This document shows positions 1 through 15,890 of a DNA stretch of 64,000 nt, piece after piece. Made by a program: the position numbers and the translations under genes. Below the pieces are notes generated by a model. That model was not told where the DNA came from, made no database searches, and saw only the letters and a program-made list of their open reading frames with translations. Each line of letters begins with the position of its first letter. Position 1 is the first letter of the stretch. This DNA is from Siphonodentalium dalli. Lineage: Eukaryota; Mollusca; Scaphopoda; Gadilida; Siphonodentaliidae. The stretch is taken from the NCBI GenBank assembly GCA_032622095.1, contig CP136067.1, forward strand, positions 196,996,052-197,060,051. The letters run 5' to 3'.

Positions 1-2510
1 TATATCTATATGCAGATGACTTGGTTCTCTGATATACAGCTATATCTATATGCAGATGACTTGGTTCTCTGATATACAGCTATATCTATATGTAGATGAC
101 TTGGTTCTCTGGTATACAGCTATATCTATATGCAGATGACTTGGTTCTCTGATATACAGCTATATATATATGCAGATGACTTGGTTCTCTGATATACAGC
201 TATATCTATATGCAGATGACTTGGTTCTCTGATATACAGCTATATCTATATGTAGATGACTTGGTTCTCTGGTATACAGCTATATCTATATGCAGATGAC
301 TTGGTTCTCTGATATACAGCTATATATATATGCAGATGACTTGGTTCTCTGATATACAGCTATATCTATATGCAGATGACTTGGTTCTCTGATATACAGC
401 TATATCTATATGTAGATGACTTGGTTCTCTGGTATACAGCTATATATATATGCAGATGACTTGGTTCTCTGATATACAGCTATATCTATATGTAGATGAC
501 TTGGTTCTCTGGTATACAGCTATATATATATGCAGGTGACTTGGTTCTCTGATATACAGCTATATCTATATGCAGATGACTTGGTTCTCTGATATACAGC
601 TATATCTATATGTAGATGACTTGGTTCTCTGGTATACAGCTATATATATATGCAGATGACTTGGTTCTCTGGTATACAGCTATATCTATATGTAGATGAC
701 TTGGTTCTCTGGTATACAGCTATATATATATGCAGATGACTTGGTTCTCTGGTATACAGCTATATCTATATGTAGATGACTTGGTTCTCTGATATACAGC
801 TATATCTATATGCAGATGACTTGGTTCTCTGATATACAGCTATATCTATATGTAGATGACTTGGTTCTCTGATATACAGCTATATCTATATGCAGATGAC
901 TTGGTTCTCTGATATACAGCTATATCTATATGCAGATGACTTGGTTCTCTGATATACAGCTATATCTATATGTAGATGACTTGGTTCTCTGGTATACAGC
1001 TATATATATATGTAGATGACTTGGTTCTCTGGTATACAGCTATATATATCTATATGCAGATGACTTGGTTCTCTGGTATACAGCTATATCTATATGCAGA
1101 TGACTTGGTTCTCTGATATACATCTATATATATATGTAGATGACTTGGTTCTCTGATATACAGCTATATATATATATGCAGATGACTTGGTTCTCTGATA
1201 TACAGCTATATCTATATGTAGATGACTTGGTTCTCTGATATACAGCTATATCTATATGCAGGTGACTTGGTTCTCTGATATACAGCTATATCTATATGCA
1301 GATGACTTGGTTCTCTGATATACAGCTATATATATATTCAGATGACTTGGTTCTCTGATATACAGCTATATATATATGCAGATGACTTGGTTCTCTGGTA
1401 TACAGCTATATCTATATGCAGATGACTTGGTTCTCTGATATACAGCTATATATATATGCAGATGACTTGGTTCTCTGATATACAGCTATATATATATGCA
1501 GATGACTTGGTTCTCTGATATACAGCTATATCTATATGTAGATGACTTGGTTCTCTGATATACAGCTATATCTATATGAAGATGACTTGGTTCTCTGATA
1601 TACAGCTATATCTATATGTAGATGACTTGGTTCTCTGATATATATATATATGCAGATGACTTGGTTCTCTGATATACAGCGATATCTATATGCAGATGAC
1701 TTGGTTCTCTGATATACAGCTATATCTATATTCAGATGACTTGGTTCTCTGATATACAGCTATATATATATGCAGATGACTTGGTTCTCTGATATACAGC
1801 TATATCTATATGTAGATGACTTGGTTCTCTGATATATATATATATGCAGATGACTTGGTTCTCTGATATACAGCGATATCTATATGCAGATGACTTGGTT
1901 CTCTGATATACAGCTATATCTATATGCAGATGACTTGGTTCTCTGATATACAGCTATATATATATATGTAGATGACTTGGTTCTCTGATATACAGCTATA
2001 TATATATGCAGATGACTTGGTTCTCTGATATACAGCTATATATATATGCAGATGACTTGGTTCTCTGATATACAGCTATATCTATATGCAGATGACTTGG
2101 TTCTCTGATATACAGCTATATATATATGCAGATGACTTGGTTCTCTGGTATACAGCTATATATATATATGCAGATGACTTGGTTCTCTGATATACAGCTA
2201 TATCTATATGCAGATGACTTGGTTCTCTGATATACAGCGATATCTATATGCAGATGACTTGGTTCTCTGGTATACAGCTATATATATATGCAGATGACTT
2301 GGTTCTCTGATATACAGCTATATATATATGCAGATGACTTGGTTCTCTGATATACAGCTATATATATATGAAGATGACTTGGTTCTCTGATATACAGCTA
2401 TATATATATATGCAGATGACTTGGTTCTGTGATATACAGCTATATCTATATGCAGATGACTTGGTTCTCTGATATACAGCTATATCTATATGCAGATGGC
2501 TTGGTTCTCT

Positions 2511-3500
2511 GATATACAGCTATATATATATGAAGATGACTTGGTTCTCTGATACACAGCTATATCTATATGTAGATGACTTGGTTCTCTGATATACAGC
2601 TATATCTATATGCAGATGACTTGGTTCTCTGATATACAGCTATATCTATATGCAGATGACTTGGTTCTCTGATATACAGCTATATATATATGTAGATGAC
2701 TTGGTTCTCTACTATTAAGCTATATATATATGCAGATGACTTGGTTTTCTGATATACAGCTATATATATATGTAGATGACTTGGTTCTCTGATATACAGC
2801 TATATCTATATGAAGATGACTTGGTTCTCTGATATACAGCTATATATATATGCAGATGACTTGGTTCTCTGATATACAGCTATATCTATATGAAGATGAC
2901 TTCGTTCTCTGATATACAGCTATATATATCTATATGCAGATGACTTGGTTCTCTGGTATACAGCTATATATATATGCAGATGACTTGGTTCTGTGATATA
3001 CAGCTATATCTATATGCAGATGACTTGGTTCTGTGATATACAGCTATATATATATGCAGATGACTTGGTTCTGTGATATACAGCTATATATATATGAAGA
3101 TGACTTGGTTCTCTGATACACAGCTATATCTATATGTAGATGACTTGGTTCTCTGATATACAGCTATATCTATATGCAGATGACTTGGTTCTCTGATATA
3201 CAGCTATATCTATATGCAGATGACTTGGTTCTCTGATATACAGCTATATATATATGTAGATGACTTGGTTCTCTACTATTAAGCTATATATATATGCAGA
3301 TGACTTGGTTTTCTGATATACAGCTATATATATATGTAGATGACTTGGTTCTCTGATATACAGCTATATCTATATGAAGATGACTTGGTTCTCTGATATA
3401 CAGCTATATATATATGCAGATGACTTGGTTCTCTGATATACAGCTATATCTATATGAAGATGACTTCGTTCTCTGATATACAGCTATATATATCTATATG
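2511..3500. repeat. Higher-order repeat block in the 40 bp satellite (~564 bp period)
   Basis: A rare unit variant reading CTCTACTATTAAGC occurs at about 2711, 3275 and 3719. The order of variant units around the first two copies matches, so a block of about 14 units (564 bp) has been duplicated as a whole. This shows amplification of multi-unit blocks and not only single-unit slippage. Confidence 0.75.
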
Positions 3501-6500
3501 CAGATGACTTGGTTCTCTGGTATACAGCTATATATATATGCAGATGACTTGGTTCTCTGATATACAGCTATATATATATGTAGATGACTTGGTTCTCTGA
3601 TATACAGCTATATCTATATGCAGATGACTTGGTTCTCTGATATACAGCTATATCTATATGTAGATGACTTGGTTCTCTGATATACAGCTATATCTATATG
3701 CAGATGACTTGGTTCTCTACTATTAAGCTATATCTATATGTAGATGACTTGGTTCTCTGATATACAGCTATATCTATATGCAGATGACTTGGTTCTCTGA
3801 TACACAGCTATATCTATATGCAGATGACTTGGTTCTCTGATATACAGCTATATATATATGCAGATGACTTGGTTCTCTGATATACAGCTATATCTATATG
3901 TAGATGACTTGGTTCTCTGATATACAGCTATATCTATATGCAGATGACTTGGTTCTCTGATATACAGCTATATATATGCAGATGACTTGGTTCTCTGATA
4001 CACAGCTATATATATATGAAGATGACTTGGTTCTCTGATATACAGCTATATATATATGCAGATGACTTGGTTCTCTGATATACAGCTATATCTATATGTA
4101 GATGACTTGGTTCTCTGATACACAGCTATATCTATATGTAGATGACTTCGTTCTCTGATATACAGCTATATCTATATGTAGATGACTTCGTTCTCTGATA
4201 TACAGCTATATATATATGCAGATGACTTGGTTCTCTGATATACAGCTATATCTATATGCAGATGACTTGGTTCTCTGGTATACAGCTATATATATATGCA
4301 GATGACTTGGTTCTCTGATATACCGCTATATATATATTCAGATGACTTGGTTCTCTGATATACAGCTATATCTATATGCAGATGACTTGGTTCTCTGATA
4401 TACAGCTATATATATATGTATATGACTTGGTTCTCTGATATATATCTATATGCAGATGACTTGGTTCTCTGATATACAGCTATATCTATATGCAGGTGAC
4501 TTGGTTCTCTGATATACAGCTATATCTATATGCAGATGACTTGGTTCTCTGATATACAGCTATATATATATGCAGATGACTTGGTTCTCTGATATACAGC
4601 TATATCTATATGCAGATGACTTGGTTCTCTGATATACAGCTATATCTATATGCAGATGACTTGGTTCTGTGATATACAGCTATATCTATATGCAGATGAC
4701 TTGGTTCTCTGATATACAGCTATATATATATGCATATGACTTGGTTCTCTGATATACAGCTATATATATATGCAGATGACTTGGTTCTCTGATATACAGC
4801 TATATATATATGCATATGACTTGGTTCTCTGATATACAGCTATATATATATGAAGATGACTTGGTTCTGTGATATACAGCTATATCTATATGCAGATGAC
4901 TTGGTTCTCTGATATACAGCTATATATATATGCAGATGACTTGGTTCTCTGGTATACAGCTATATCTATATGCAGGTGACTTGGTTCTCTGATATACAGC
5001 TATATATATATGCAGATGACTTGGTTCTCTGATATACAGCTATATATATATGCAGATGACTTGGTTCTCTGATATACAGCTATATATATATGCAGATGAC
5101 TTGGTTCTCTGATATACAGCTATATATATATGCAGATGACTTGGTTCTCTGATATACAGCTATATCTATATGTAGATGACTTGGTTCTCTGATATACAGC
5201 TATATATATATGTAGATGACTTGGTTCTCTGATATACAGCTATATCTATATGTAGATGACTTCGTTCTCTGATATACAGCTATATCTATATGTAGATGAC
5301 TTGGTTCTCTGATATACAGCTATATATATATGCAGATGACTTGGTTCTCTGATATACAGCTATATCTATATGCAGATGACTTGGTTCTCTGATATACAGC
5401 TATATATATATGCAGATGACTTGGTTCTCTGATACACAGCTATATCTATATGCAGATGACTTGGTTCTCTGATATACAGCTATATATATATGCAGATGAC
5501 TTGGTTCTCTGATACACAGCTATATATATATTCAGATGACTTGGTTCTCTGATATACAGCTATATCTATATGTATATGACTTGGTTCTCTGATATACAGC
5601 TATATCTATATGCAGATGACTTGGTTCTCTGATATACAGCTATATATATATGCAGATGACTTGGTTCTCTGATACACAGCTATATCTATATGCAGATGAC
5701 TTGGTTCTCTGATATACAGCTATATATATATGCAGATGACTTGGTTCTCTGATATACAGCTATATATATATGCAGATGACTTGGTTCTCTGATACACAGC
5801 TATATCTATATGCAGATGACTTGGTTCTCTGATATACAGCTATATATATATGAAGATGACTTGGTTCTCTGATACACAGCTATATCTATATGCAGATGAC
5901 TTCGTTCTCTGATATACAGCTATATATATATTCAGATGACTTGGTTCTCTGATACACAGCTATATATATATTCAGATGACTTGGTTCTCTGGTATACAGC
6001 TATATCTATATGCATATGACTTGGTTCTCTGATATACAGCTATATATATATGCAGATGACTTGGTTCTCTGATATACAGCTATATATATATGAAGATGAC
6101 TTGGTTCTCTGATACACAGCTATATCTATATGCAGATGACTTCGTTCTCTGATATACAGCTATATATATATTCAGATGACTTGGTTCTCTGATACACAGC
6201 TATATATATATGTAGATGACTTGGTTCTCTGATATACAGCTATATCTATATGCATATGACTTGGTTCTCTGATATACAGCTATATATATATGCAGATGAC
6301 TTGGTTCTCTGATATACAGCTATATCTATATGCAGGTGACTTGGTTCTGTGATATACAGCTATATCTATATTCAGGTGACTTGGTTCTCTGATATACAGC
6401 TATATATATCTATATGTAGATGACTTGGTTCTCTGATATACAGCTATATATATATGTAGATGACTTGGTTCTCTGATATACAGCTATATCTATATGCATA

Positions 6501-8760
6501 TGACTTGGTTCTGTGATATACAGCTATATCTATATGCAGATGACTTGGTTCTCTGATATACAGCTATATATATATGCAGATGACTTGGTTCTCTGATATA
6601 CAGCTATATCTATATGCAGATGACTTGGTTCTCTGATATACAGCTATATATATATGCAGATGACTTGGTTCTCTGATATACAGCTATATCTATATGCAGA
6701 TGACTTGGTTCTGTGATATACAGCTATATCTATATGCAGATGACTTGGTTCTCTGATATACAGCTATATATATATGCAGATGACTTGGTTCTCTGATATA
6801 CAGCTATATCTATATGCAGATGACTTCGTTCTCTGATATACAGCTATATCTATATGAAGATGACTTGGTTCTCTGATATACAGCTATATATATATGCAGA
6901 TGACTTGGTTCTCTGATATACAGCTATATCTATATGAAGATGACTTGGTTCTCTGATATATATCTATATGCAGGTGACTTGGTTCTCTGATATACAGCTA
7001 TATCTATATGCAGATGACTTGGTTCTCTGATATACAGCTATATCTATATGCAGATGACTTGGTTCTCTGATATACAGCTATATCTATATGTATATGACTA
7101 GGTTCTCTGATATACAGCTATATCTATATGCAGATGACTTGGTTCTCTGATATACAGCTATATCTATATGCAGATGACTTGGTTCTCTGATATACAGCTA
7201 TATCTATATGCAGATGACTTGGTTCTCTGATAAATACAGCTATATCTATATGCAGGTGACTTGGTTCTCTGATATACAGCTATATCTATATGCAGGTGAC
7301 TTGGTTCTCTGATATACAGCTATATCTATATGCAGATGACTTGGTTCTCTGATAAATACAGCTATATCTATATGCAGATGACTTGGTTCTCTGATATACA
7401 GCTATATATATATGCAGATGACTTGGTTCTCTGATATACAGCTATATCTATATGCAGATGACTTGGTTCTCTGATATACAGCTATATCTATATGTAGATG
7501 ACTTGGTTCTCTGATATACAGCTATATCTATATGCAGATGACTTGGTTCTCTGATATACAGCTATATCTATATGCAGATGACTTGGTTCTCTGATAAATA
7601 CAGCTATATCTATATGCAGATGACTTGGTTCTCTGATATACAGCTATATATATATGAAGATGACTTGGTTCTCTGATATACAGCTATATCTATATGTAGA
7701 TGACTTGGTTCTCTGATATACAGCTATATATATATGAAGATGACTTGGTTCTCTGATATACAGCTATATCTATATGCAGGTGACTTGGTTCTCTGATATA
7801 CAGCTATATCTATATGCAGGTGACTTGGTTCTCTGATATACAGCTATATCTATATGCAGGTGACTTGGTTCTCTGATATACAGCTATATCTATATGCAGG
7901 TGACTTGGTTCTCTGATATACAGCTATATCTATATGCAGATGACTTGGTTCTCTGATATACAGCTATATCTATATGCAGATGACTTGGTTCTCTGATAAA
8001 TACAGCTATATCTATATGCAGGTGACTTGGTTCTCTGGTATACAGCTATATATATATATATTCAGATGACTTGGTTCTCTGATATACAGCTATATCTATA
8101 TGCAGATGACTTGGTTCTCTGATATACAGCTATATCTATATGCAGGTGACTTGGTTCTCTGATATACAGCTATATATATATGAAGATGACTTGTTTCTCT
8201 GGTATACAGCTATATATATATGCAGATGACTTGGTTCTCTGATATACAGCTATATCTATATGCATATGACTTGGTTCTCTGATATACAGCTATATCTATA
8301 TGCAGGTGACTTGGTTCTCTGATATACAGCTATATCTATATGCAGGTGACTTGGTTCTCTGATATACAGCTATATCTATATGCAGATGACTTGGTTCTCT
8401 GATATACAGCTATATCTATATGCAGGTGACTTGGTTCTCTGATAAATACAGCTATATCTATATGCAGATGACTTCGTTCTCTGATATACAGCTATATCTA
8501 TATGCAGGTGACTTGGTTCTCTGATATACAGCTATATCTATATGCAGATGACTTGGTTCTCTGATATACAGCTATATCTATATGCAGGTGACTTGGTTCT
8601 CTGATAAATACAGCTATATCTATATGCAGATGACTTCGTTCTCTGATATACAGCTATATCTATATGCAGATGACTTGGTTCTCTGATATACAGCTATATC
8701 TATATGCAGATGACTTGGTTCTCTGATATACAGCTATATCTATATGCAGATGACTTGGTT

Positions 8761-10980
8761 CTCTGATAAATACAGCTATATATATATGCAGATGACTTGG
8801 TTCTGTGATATACAGCTATATCTATATGTAGATGACTTGGTTCTCTGATATACAGCTATATATATATGTAGATGACTTGGTTCTCTGATATACAGCTATA
8901 TATATATGCAGATGACTTGGTTCTCTGATATACAGCTATATCTATATGTAGATGACTTCGTTCTCTGATATACAGCTATATCTATATGCAGGTGACTTGG
9001 TTCTCTGATATACAGCTATATCTATATGCAGATGACTTGGTTCTCTGATATACAGCTATATCTATATGCAGATGACTTGGTTCTCTGATATACAGCTATA
9101 TATATATGTAGATGACTTGGTTCTCTGATATACAGCTATATATATCTATATGCATATGACTTGGTTCTCTGATATACAGCTATATATATCTATATGCAGA
9201 TGACTTGGTTCTCTGATATACAGCTATATATATCTATATGCATATGACTTGGTTCTCTGATATACAGCTATATATATATGTAGATGACTTGGTTCTCTGA
9301 TATACAGCTATATATATATGTAGATGACTTGGTTCTCTGATATACAGCTATATATATATGTAGATGACTTGGTTCTCTGATATACAGCTATATATATATG
9401 TAGATGACTTCGTTCTCTGATATACAGCTATATCTATATGCAGGTGACTTGGTTCTCTGATATACAGCTATATCTATATGCAGATGACTTGGTTCTCTGA
9501 TATACAGCTATATCTATATGCAGATGACTTGGTTCTCTGATATACAGCTATATATATATGTAGATGACTTGGTTCTCTGATATACAGCTATATATATCTA
9601 TATGCATATGACTTGGTTCTCTGATATACAGCTATATATATCTATATGCAGATGACTTGGTTCTCTGATATACAGCTATATATATCTATATGCATATGAC
9701 TTGGTTCTCTGATATACAGCTATATATATATGTAGATGACTTGGTTCTCTGATATACAGCTATATATATCTATATGCATATGACTTGGTTCTCTGATATA
9801 CAGCTATATATATCTATATGCATATGACTTGGTTCTCTGATATACAGCTATATATATCTATATGCATATGACTTGGTTCTCTGATATACAGCTATATCTA
9901 TATGTAGATGACTTCGTTCTCTGATATACAGCTATATCTATATGCAGGTGACTTGGTTCTCTGATATACAGCTATATCTATATGCAGATGACTTGGTTCT
10001 CTGATATACAGCTATATCTATATGCAGATGACTTGGTTCTCTGATATACAGCTATATATATATGCAGATGACTTGGTTCTCTGATATACAGCTATATCTA
10101 TATGTAGATGACTTCGTTCTCTGATATACAGCTATATCTATATGCAGGTGACTTGGTTCTCTGATATACAGCTATATCTATATGCAGATGACTTGGTTCT
10201 CTGATATACAGCTATATCTATATGCAGATGACTTGGTTCTCTGATATACAGCTATATATATATGTAGATGACTTGGTTCTCTGATATACAGCTATATATA
10301 TCTATATGCATATGACTTGGTTCTCTGATATACAGCTATATATATCTATATGCAGATGACTTGGTTCTCTGATATACAGCTATATCTATATGCAGGTGAC
10401 TTGGTTCTCTGATAAATACAGCTATATCTATATGCAGATGACTTCGTTCTCTGATATACAGCTATATCTATATGCAGATGACTTGGTTCTCTGATATACA
10501 GCTATATCTATATGCAGATGACTTGGTTCTCTGATATACAGCTATATCTATATGCAGATGACTTGGTTCTCTGATAAATACAGCTATATATATATGCAGA
10601 TGACTTGGTTCTGTGATATACAGCTATATCTATATGTAGATGACTTGGTTCTCTGATATACAGCTATATATATATGTAGATGACTTGGTTCTCTGATATA
10701 CAGCTATATATATATGCAGATGACTTGGTTCTCTGATATACAGCTATATCTATATGTAGATGACTTCGTTCTCTGATATACAGCTATATCTATATGCAGG
10801 TGACTTGGTTCTCTGATATACAGCTATATCTATATGCAGATGACTTGGTTCTCTGATATACAGCTATATCTATATGCAGATGACTTGGTTCTCTGATATA
10901 CAGCTATATATATATGTAGATGACTTGGTTCTCTGATATACAGCTATATATATCTATATGCATATGACTTGGTTCTCTGA
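8761..10980. repeat. Long-range duplicated block in the satellite (~1.81 kb apart)
   Basis: The ordered run of variants that starts with the GATAAATACAG unit at about 8765, then a TTCTGTG unit, several GTAG units, a CTTCG unit and GCAGGTG, recurs in the same order from about 10575. The offset is about 1810 bp and the match holds for at least 500 bp. Confidence 0.7.
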
Positions 10981-12147
10981 TATACAGCTATATATATCTA
11001 TATGCAGATGACTTGGTTTTCTGATATACAGCTATATATATCTATATGCATATGACTTGGTTCTCTGATATACAGCTATATCTATATGCAGATGACTTGG
11101 TTCTCTGATATACAGCTATATCTATATGCAGATGACTTGGTTCTCTGATATACAGCTATATATATATGTAGATGACTTGGTTCTCTGATATACAGCTATA
11201 TATATCTATATGCAGATGACTTGGTTCTGTGATATACAGCTATATCTATATGTAGATGACTTGGTTCTCTGATATACAGCTATATATATATGTAGATGAC
11301 TTGGTTCTCTGATATACAGCTATATCTATATGCAGGTGACTTGGTTCTCTGATATACAGCTATATATATATGTAGATGACTTGGTTCTCTGATATACAGC
11401 TATATCTATATGCAGATGACTTGGTTCTCTGATATACAGCTATATCTATATGCAGGTGACTTGGTTCTCTGATATACAGCTATATCTATATGCAGATGAC
11501 TTGGTTCTCTGATATACAGCTATATCTATATGCAGATGACTTGGTTCTCTGATATACAGCTATATATATATGTAGATGACTTGGTTCTCTGATATACAGC
11601 TATATATATATGCAGATGACTTGGTTCTCTGATATACAGCTATATCTATATGTAGATGACTTGGTTCTCTGATATACAGCTATATCTATATGTAGATGAC
11701 TTGGTTCTCTGATATATGCAGCTATATATATATTCAGATGACTTGGTTCTCTGATATACAGCTATATCTATATGCATATGACTTGGTTCTCTGATATACA
11801 GCTATATATATATGCAGATGACTTGGTTCTCTGATATACAGCTATATATATATGCAGATGACTTGGTTCTCTGATATACAGCTATATCTTTATGCAGATG
11901 ACTTGGTTCTCTGATATACAGCTATATATATATGCAGATGACTTGGTTCTCTGATATACAGCTATATCTATATGCAGATGACTTGGTTCTCTGATATACA
12001 GCTATATCTTTATGCAGATGACTTGGTTCTCTGATATACAGCTATATATATATGCAGATGACTTGGTTCTCTGATATACAGCTATATCTATATGCAGATG
12101 ACTTGGTTCTCTGATATACAGCTATATATATATGCAGATGACTTGAT

Positions 12148-13037
12148 TCTTATTGATACAAGAGCGCGCCCCACGACACGTGGATCAGTTAAATCTATAT
12201 ACATTTCGACACATGCGTTTTATATATAAGCACTAGCGGGCCAAGTTGTGTAAGATTATTTACATACATCGATAAGCAGAAAAGAATAACCCAGTGGGGT
12301 GCCCCAAGCCATGATCGTCTGCCAAATTGTCAACGTGTCAACTCGGTCTAGGCTGTCAAATGATTGCAGTTCGAGCTCTTTTCACCTGTTTTGATTCACA
12401 CGTGATATACCTTTGGAATTATATTCATCAACATGATTTTTCTTAGGAAAGGCACGTATATCCTTGAAATTATGGATCTTAAACCAGTTGGCCGGTTAGA
12501 GATATGCATGAACTCGACAAAATGGCATATGTTATAGCCGGCCGTTTGTTTCTCTGGGTCATTGGCGTAAATTAGAGCTGCAATTATGTGGATGTTTCGA
12601 TGACCCCGCGTGTGATTCGAGGATTTATGCACATCAAAAGAATTAACAGCTATAAGAGGCCCTTAGTTCCTGTGTATATAGTTAATATAGTTCGTGTGTA
12701 GGGATTACACACCATTGAACTGAACTAACGTCAATATAGTGTACCGGGTACCTGTTTTAAGTTAGACAAGTTATGTTCGGCCTATGAAGAGTCAATGATA
12801 TATATATGTCCCCGTCATTGCACGACCAATCACGTAGACAAATGAATATAGAGACAACACATATAGTTTTTCAATCTGGTGTGAACAGGGCTGTGTATGC
12901 AAATGCTAAGTGTACCGTGTCTGCATTGTGACTTATATCAGATTTAACCTAAGTTTGTTTAGTTTTTGCTCTGGAATTATCACTTTGGGATAAAGCATTC
13001 TGAAGTGTATGTTATCATATAAAAGATTTCTGAAATT
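12148..13037. other. Non-repetitive stretch without a recognisable gene
   Basis: No exon, RNA gene or repeat was recognised here. Open frames are short and have no plausible protein character. Confidence 0.5.
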
Positions 13038-13688
13038 TTAAAGGGGTACTGTACCCCAATTTCAATAAATTCCCGGTGACAATAGCGATCTAATATGAAT
13101 ATTATATTATAAAATAACTCATTTGAGTCGACGATGTCTACTGAAAACGTTCCGGTTAACAGGCTATCGTAAAAGTAAAATTGAATTATTTAATATAAAT
13201 TCATTTATGGCTGGAGTCATAAAATGGAGAATTATGCCATTACGAGTTACCGTTCTTGAAATCGCATATGTTGCGTGTCTTTTATCGACGGCCATTCGCG
13301 AACATTATTGAGTTGCAAACAAAACATGTTACCTGCAAAAGAAGGCCCGTTATAACCGATTCGGGGAAAAGGGAGAAAGAAACAAGAGTCATAAAGCGTC
13401 AAGTATTGTATAGGGAGTGAGATTGTTCGATGGAAGAGATTGAATGCATCAATCGAAGCTGTGAGCAATGAACTTCCGCTTCTTCCTGCGACCTGCGTCT
13501 TCTCCGGTGAAGGTCAAAAACATGGCGCGTAGTTTGAAATCGTAATATTTTTGTTTCCAAGATCAATATTTTCTTCGCTAAATTAGGTTTATACGAAACT
13601 CATATAACACAAACACAATCTAACTTGAAAGTTATTTCAATGGGAGTAAATAAAAAAATCCCTATCTTTGTGTACAGTACCCCTTTAA
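13038..13688. mobile_element. Family M MITE, copy 1 (TTAA ends)
   Basis: The left end reads TTAAAGGGGTACTGTAC and the right end is its inverse, GTACAGTACCCCTTTAA, 651 bp apart. No transposase is encoded. TTAA at both borders is the target preference of piggyBac-like elements, so this is probably a non-autonomous piggyBac-type MITE. Other copies lie at 25788 and 44744. Confidence 0.8.
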
Positions 13689-14213
13689 GCATTAGTATAC
13701 AGCCCGGTGTTGGGTTTTAATTCGTAATAATTCATAACGTTAGTTTAATCTGGGTGAAATGAACCCTAAAAGTCAATCAATCAATAGTTTATTTCTCATA
13801 AATCATACATCGTATGATATAAAGAAAGTATATATATAGACAGACCGACCCCTGGTTCACATTTAACTAAACAGACAATCATTGAAATCATTACAGGCAT
13901 TACATCTATATATAACAACATATATAAAGGTGAGGGTCGGTCCTAATATAAACAATTTGCATGCTCGTCGGTCCTTGTGGACAAAATATCTCTCGACCTC
14001 GAGTATAAACAATATAATAGCTACAACTAAATAGTATGTATTCTATAATGTGGATTTATATATATGTATATAACACTCATTACCAGCATTCCCCATACAT
14101 GTACTCAACCCATATAATTATGTAAGCAGAGATTCCTTAGCTTATAGATAGTATCTACGAAATGGTAGAACTGTATATGTAACCTCGGTACTTTACTTAA
14201 TCTATTTATATAT
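13689..14213. other. Intergenic, no recognisable gene
   Basis: AT-rich sequence with short TATA runs. Nothing coding or structural was recognised. Confidence 0.45.
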
Positions 14214-14475
14214 GTTTGAACTTCTGTCTGTGTATGTATGTATATATGCATGTATATATGTAGGATAGGATAGGATAATTTTATTTACAATGCACATATG
14301 AATAGTACAATAAATTAACATATAACTAGAATAATTCAGTATATTGCTGGGGGGGGGGGGGGGGGGGACATAGCCCTGCCGGGCTGTCTTTCTGTTTCCT
14401 GTATGCATGCGTGCATGTATGTGTGTGTGTATGTATGTATGTATATATGTATGTATGTATATGTATGTGTGTTAT
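14214..14475. repeat. TGTA/TG microsatellites with a long G run
   Basis: TGTATGTATG and TGTGTG tracts flank a run of about 18 G at 14350-14367. A related tract with TACATACATACA lies at 14742-14800, after the same lead-in ACTTCTGTCTGT, so the two may be ends of copies of one dispersed repeat. Confidence 0.8.
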
Positions 14476-15515
14476 ATACTTGAAAACTGCTCGACCGATC
14501 CGACTCAAATTTGATATGTAGGCCTACTTTGATCCCGGGAACAATATGTGCGGGTCCAATTCATGCGCGACCGTGTCCTTGACCTCGCTCATATACGCTC
14601 ATATGGGCATGTTTCTTGACCGATCGAACACTAGTTCAAGTCCAGACGCTGTATAATCTGTCCAGAGGGTGGCGATCACAAAGAAATTCCCAAATAGCCC
14701 AGACGAAGTAGAGCACATTAGCTAGTCTATTATATATTTTGGAACTTCTGTCTGTATGTATATACATACATACATACATACATATATACATATGAACACT
14801 TTGAACATGCATGCATGCTTTCTATCTGAAACTCTGAAATGTCCAGCTAAATTATAAAACGTCATAAATTTGATAAGAAACACCCAGCAACCCACACAAC
14901 GACATGCTAATTAGGGGGCCGCATCGACACATTTGACACAAAATCGTCCCTGCACAGGTACATCAGGTACTGAAGTGTGAGTATCCCTCATCCAAAATGA
15001 GTATAAACGAGCCACGTAAACTTGTGTAATGCGATGGATGTCATTTTTGATAAATCTAATTGGTGATCATCGCCAAATTTATTACAAGATTGATGCGACA
15101 TGCATTCGTAATTAATGGTGCACTTTGCATAATTGCGTCATAGGTGACCCCGTGTGTTGTTAATCTGCTAGTCGTCAATCAGTCATTTGACACATATATG
15201 CTACATGCCAGTGTCGCATGCGTACCGATGAATCTTCGTACCACACGCTGACCCCGGAATGTCGAAAATGTTTGCTTCATTGCGGAAGGAAAATATATGG
15301 TCGTTTGATATATATTTCGCTTTCTAACTTATGACCCCTGTATGTATTCTGTCACTGTAAACTCCCGGCGACTTATAACAGTTACTGTAAATCCTCATTT
15401 GTTGCGAATTTAGCCACTTGGCGGATTATTTTATTCAAACGGAGGTGAGCACTATTCAGCGATCTTAGATCGACCTATAGACTATAGTTTCATTAAACAA
15501 CTGGTTAGTATTATT
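14476..15515. other. Intergenic, no recognisable gene
   Basis: Apart from the microsatellite at 14742-14800, no repeat or coding signal was recognised. Confidence 0.4.
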
Positions 15516-15890
15516 TCGCGCTCCGCGTGTATAATGTTTCGCTGATTCTTGGTACACATGGGCCATGGGCGTTTTATTTATAGAAATGGGAATTTTTGGG
15601 ACGGATTAAAAGTCGAACTGCGACCCGGAGGCTGAGTCCGGTAAAAGGTGTAGTTGGGAATTCTGGTGAGATGCATGAGAAACCTTCAGTGATAAGCCGT
15701 ATATATATATAGTTGTTGTAATCATTTGAAGGATTAGTTGTTTTAGCGGATCGAATTATGAGTTGGTCATTATTAGTGAAACCAATATATTTTATATTCT
15801 ATAATTACAATCATGGGTATATAATATATGATCTTCCGTGCGTTACCATTTCTGACATTGGTTTTCTTGTACACTATGAATTGTCAATAT
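15516..15890. repeat. Dispersed repeat X, copy 1
   Basis: Two blocks (about 15519-15610 and 15755-15890) match 29873-29970 and 30150-30265 in the same order and orientation, with different sequence between them. Shared landmarks are GGGAATTTTTGGGA and ATTATGAGTTGGTCATT. Type unknown; no terminal repeats or coding capacity seen. Confidence 0.75.

Larger units (their letters stand above)
1..12147. repeat. Satellite array, ~40 bp unit, ~300 copies
   Basis: A head-to-tail array fills the first 12.1 kb and is cut by the left window edge. The unit is about 40 bp and contains GCAGATGACTTGGTTCTCTG followed by a TATA-rich half. Common variants are TCTATA or TATATA before the core, C, T or A at the GCAG position, GGTATAC for GATATAC, a CTTCG variant, a 42-bp GATAAATACAG variant and 44-bp TATATATC variants. 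The array ends at about 12147, where the last unit decays into unique sequence. All frames carry stops, so no protein is encoded. It looks like a heterochromatic or interstitial satellite; whether it is centromeric cannot be told from sequence. Confidence 0.97.

Noticed and set aside
1-12147. CRISPR array
   Set aside because: Repeats of 40 bp without unique spacers, in a genome with spliced animal genes; this is a satellite.
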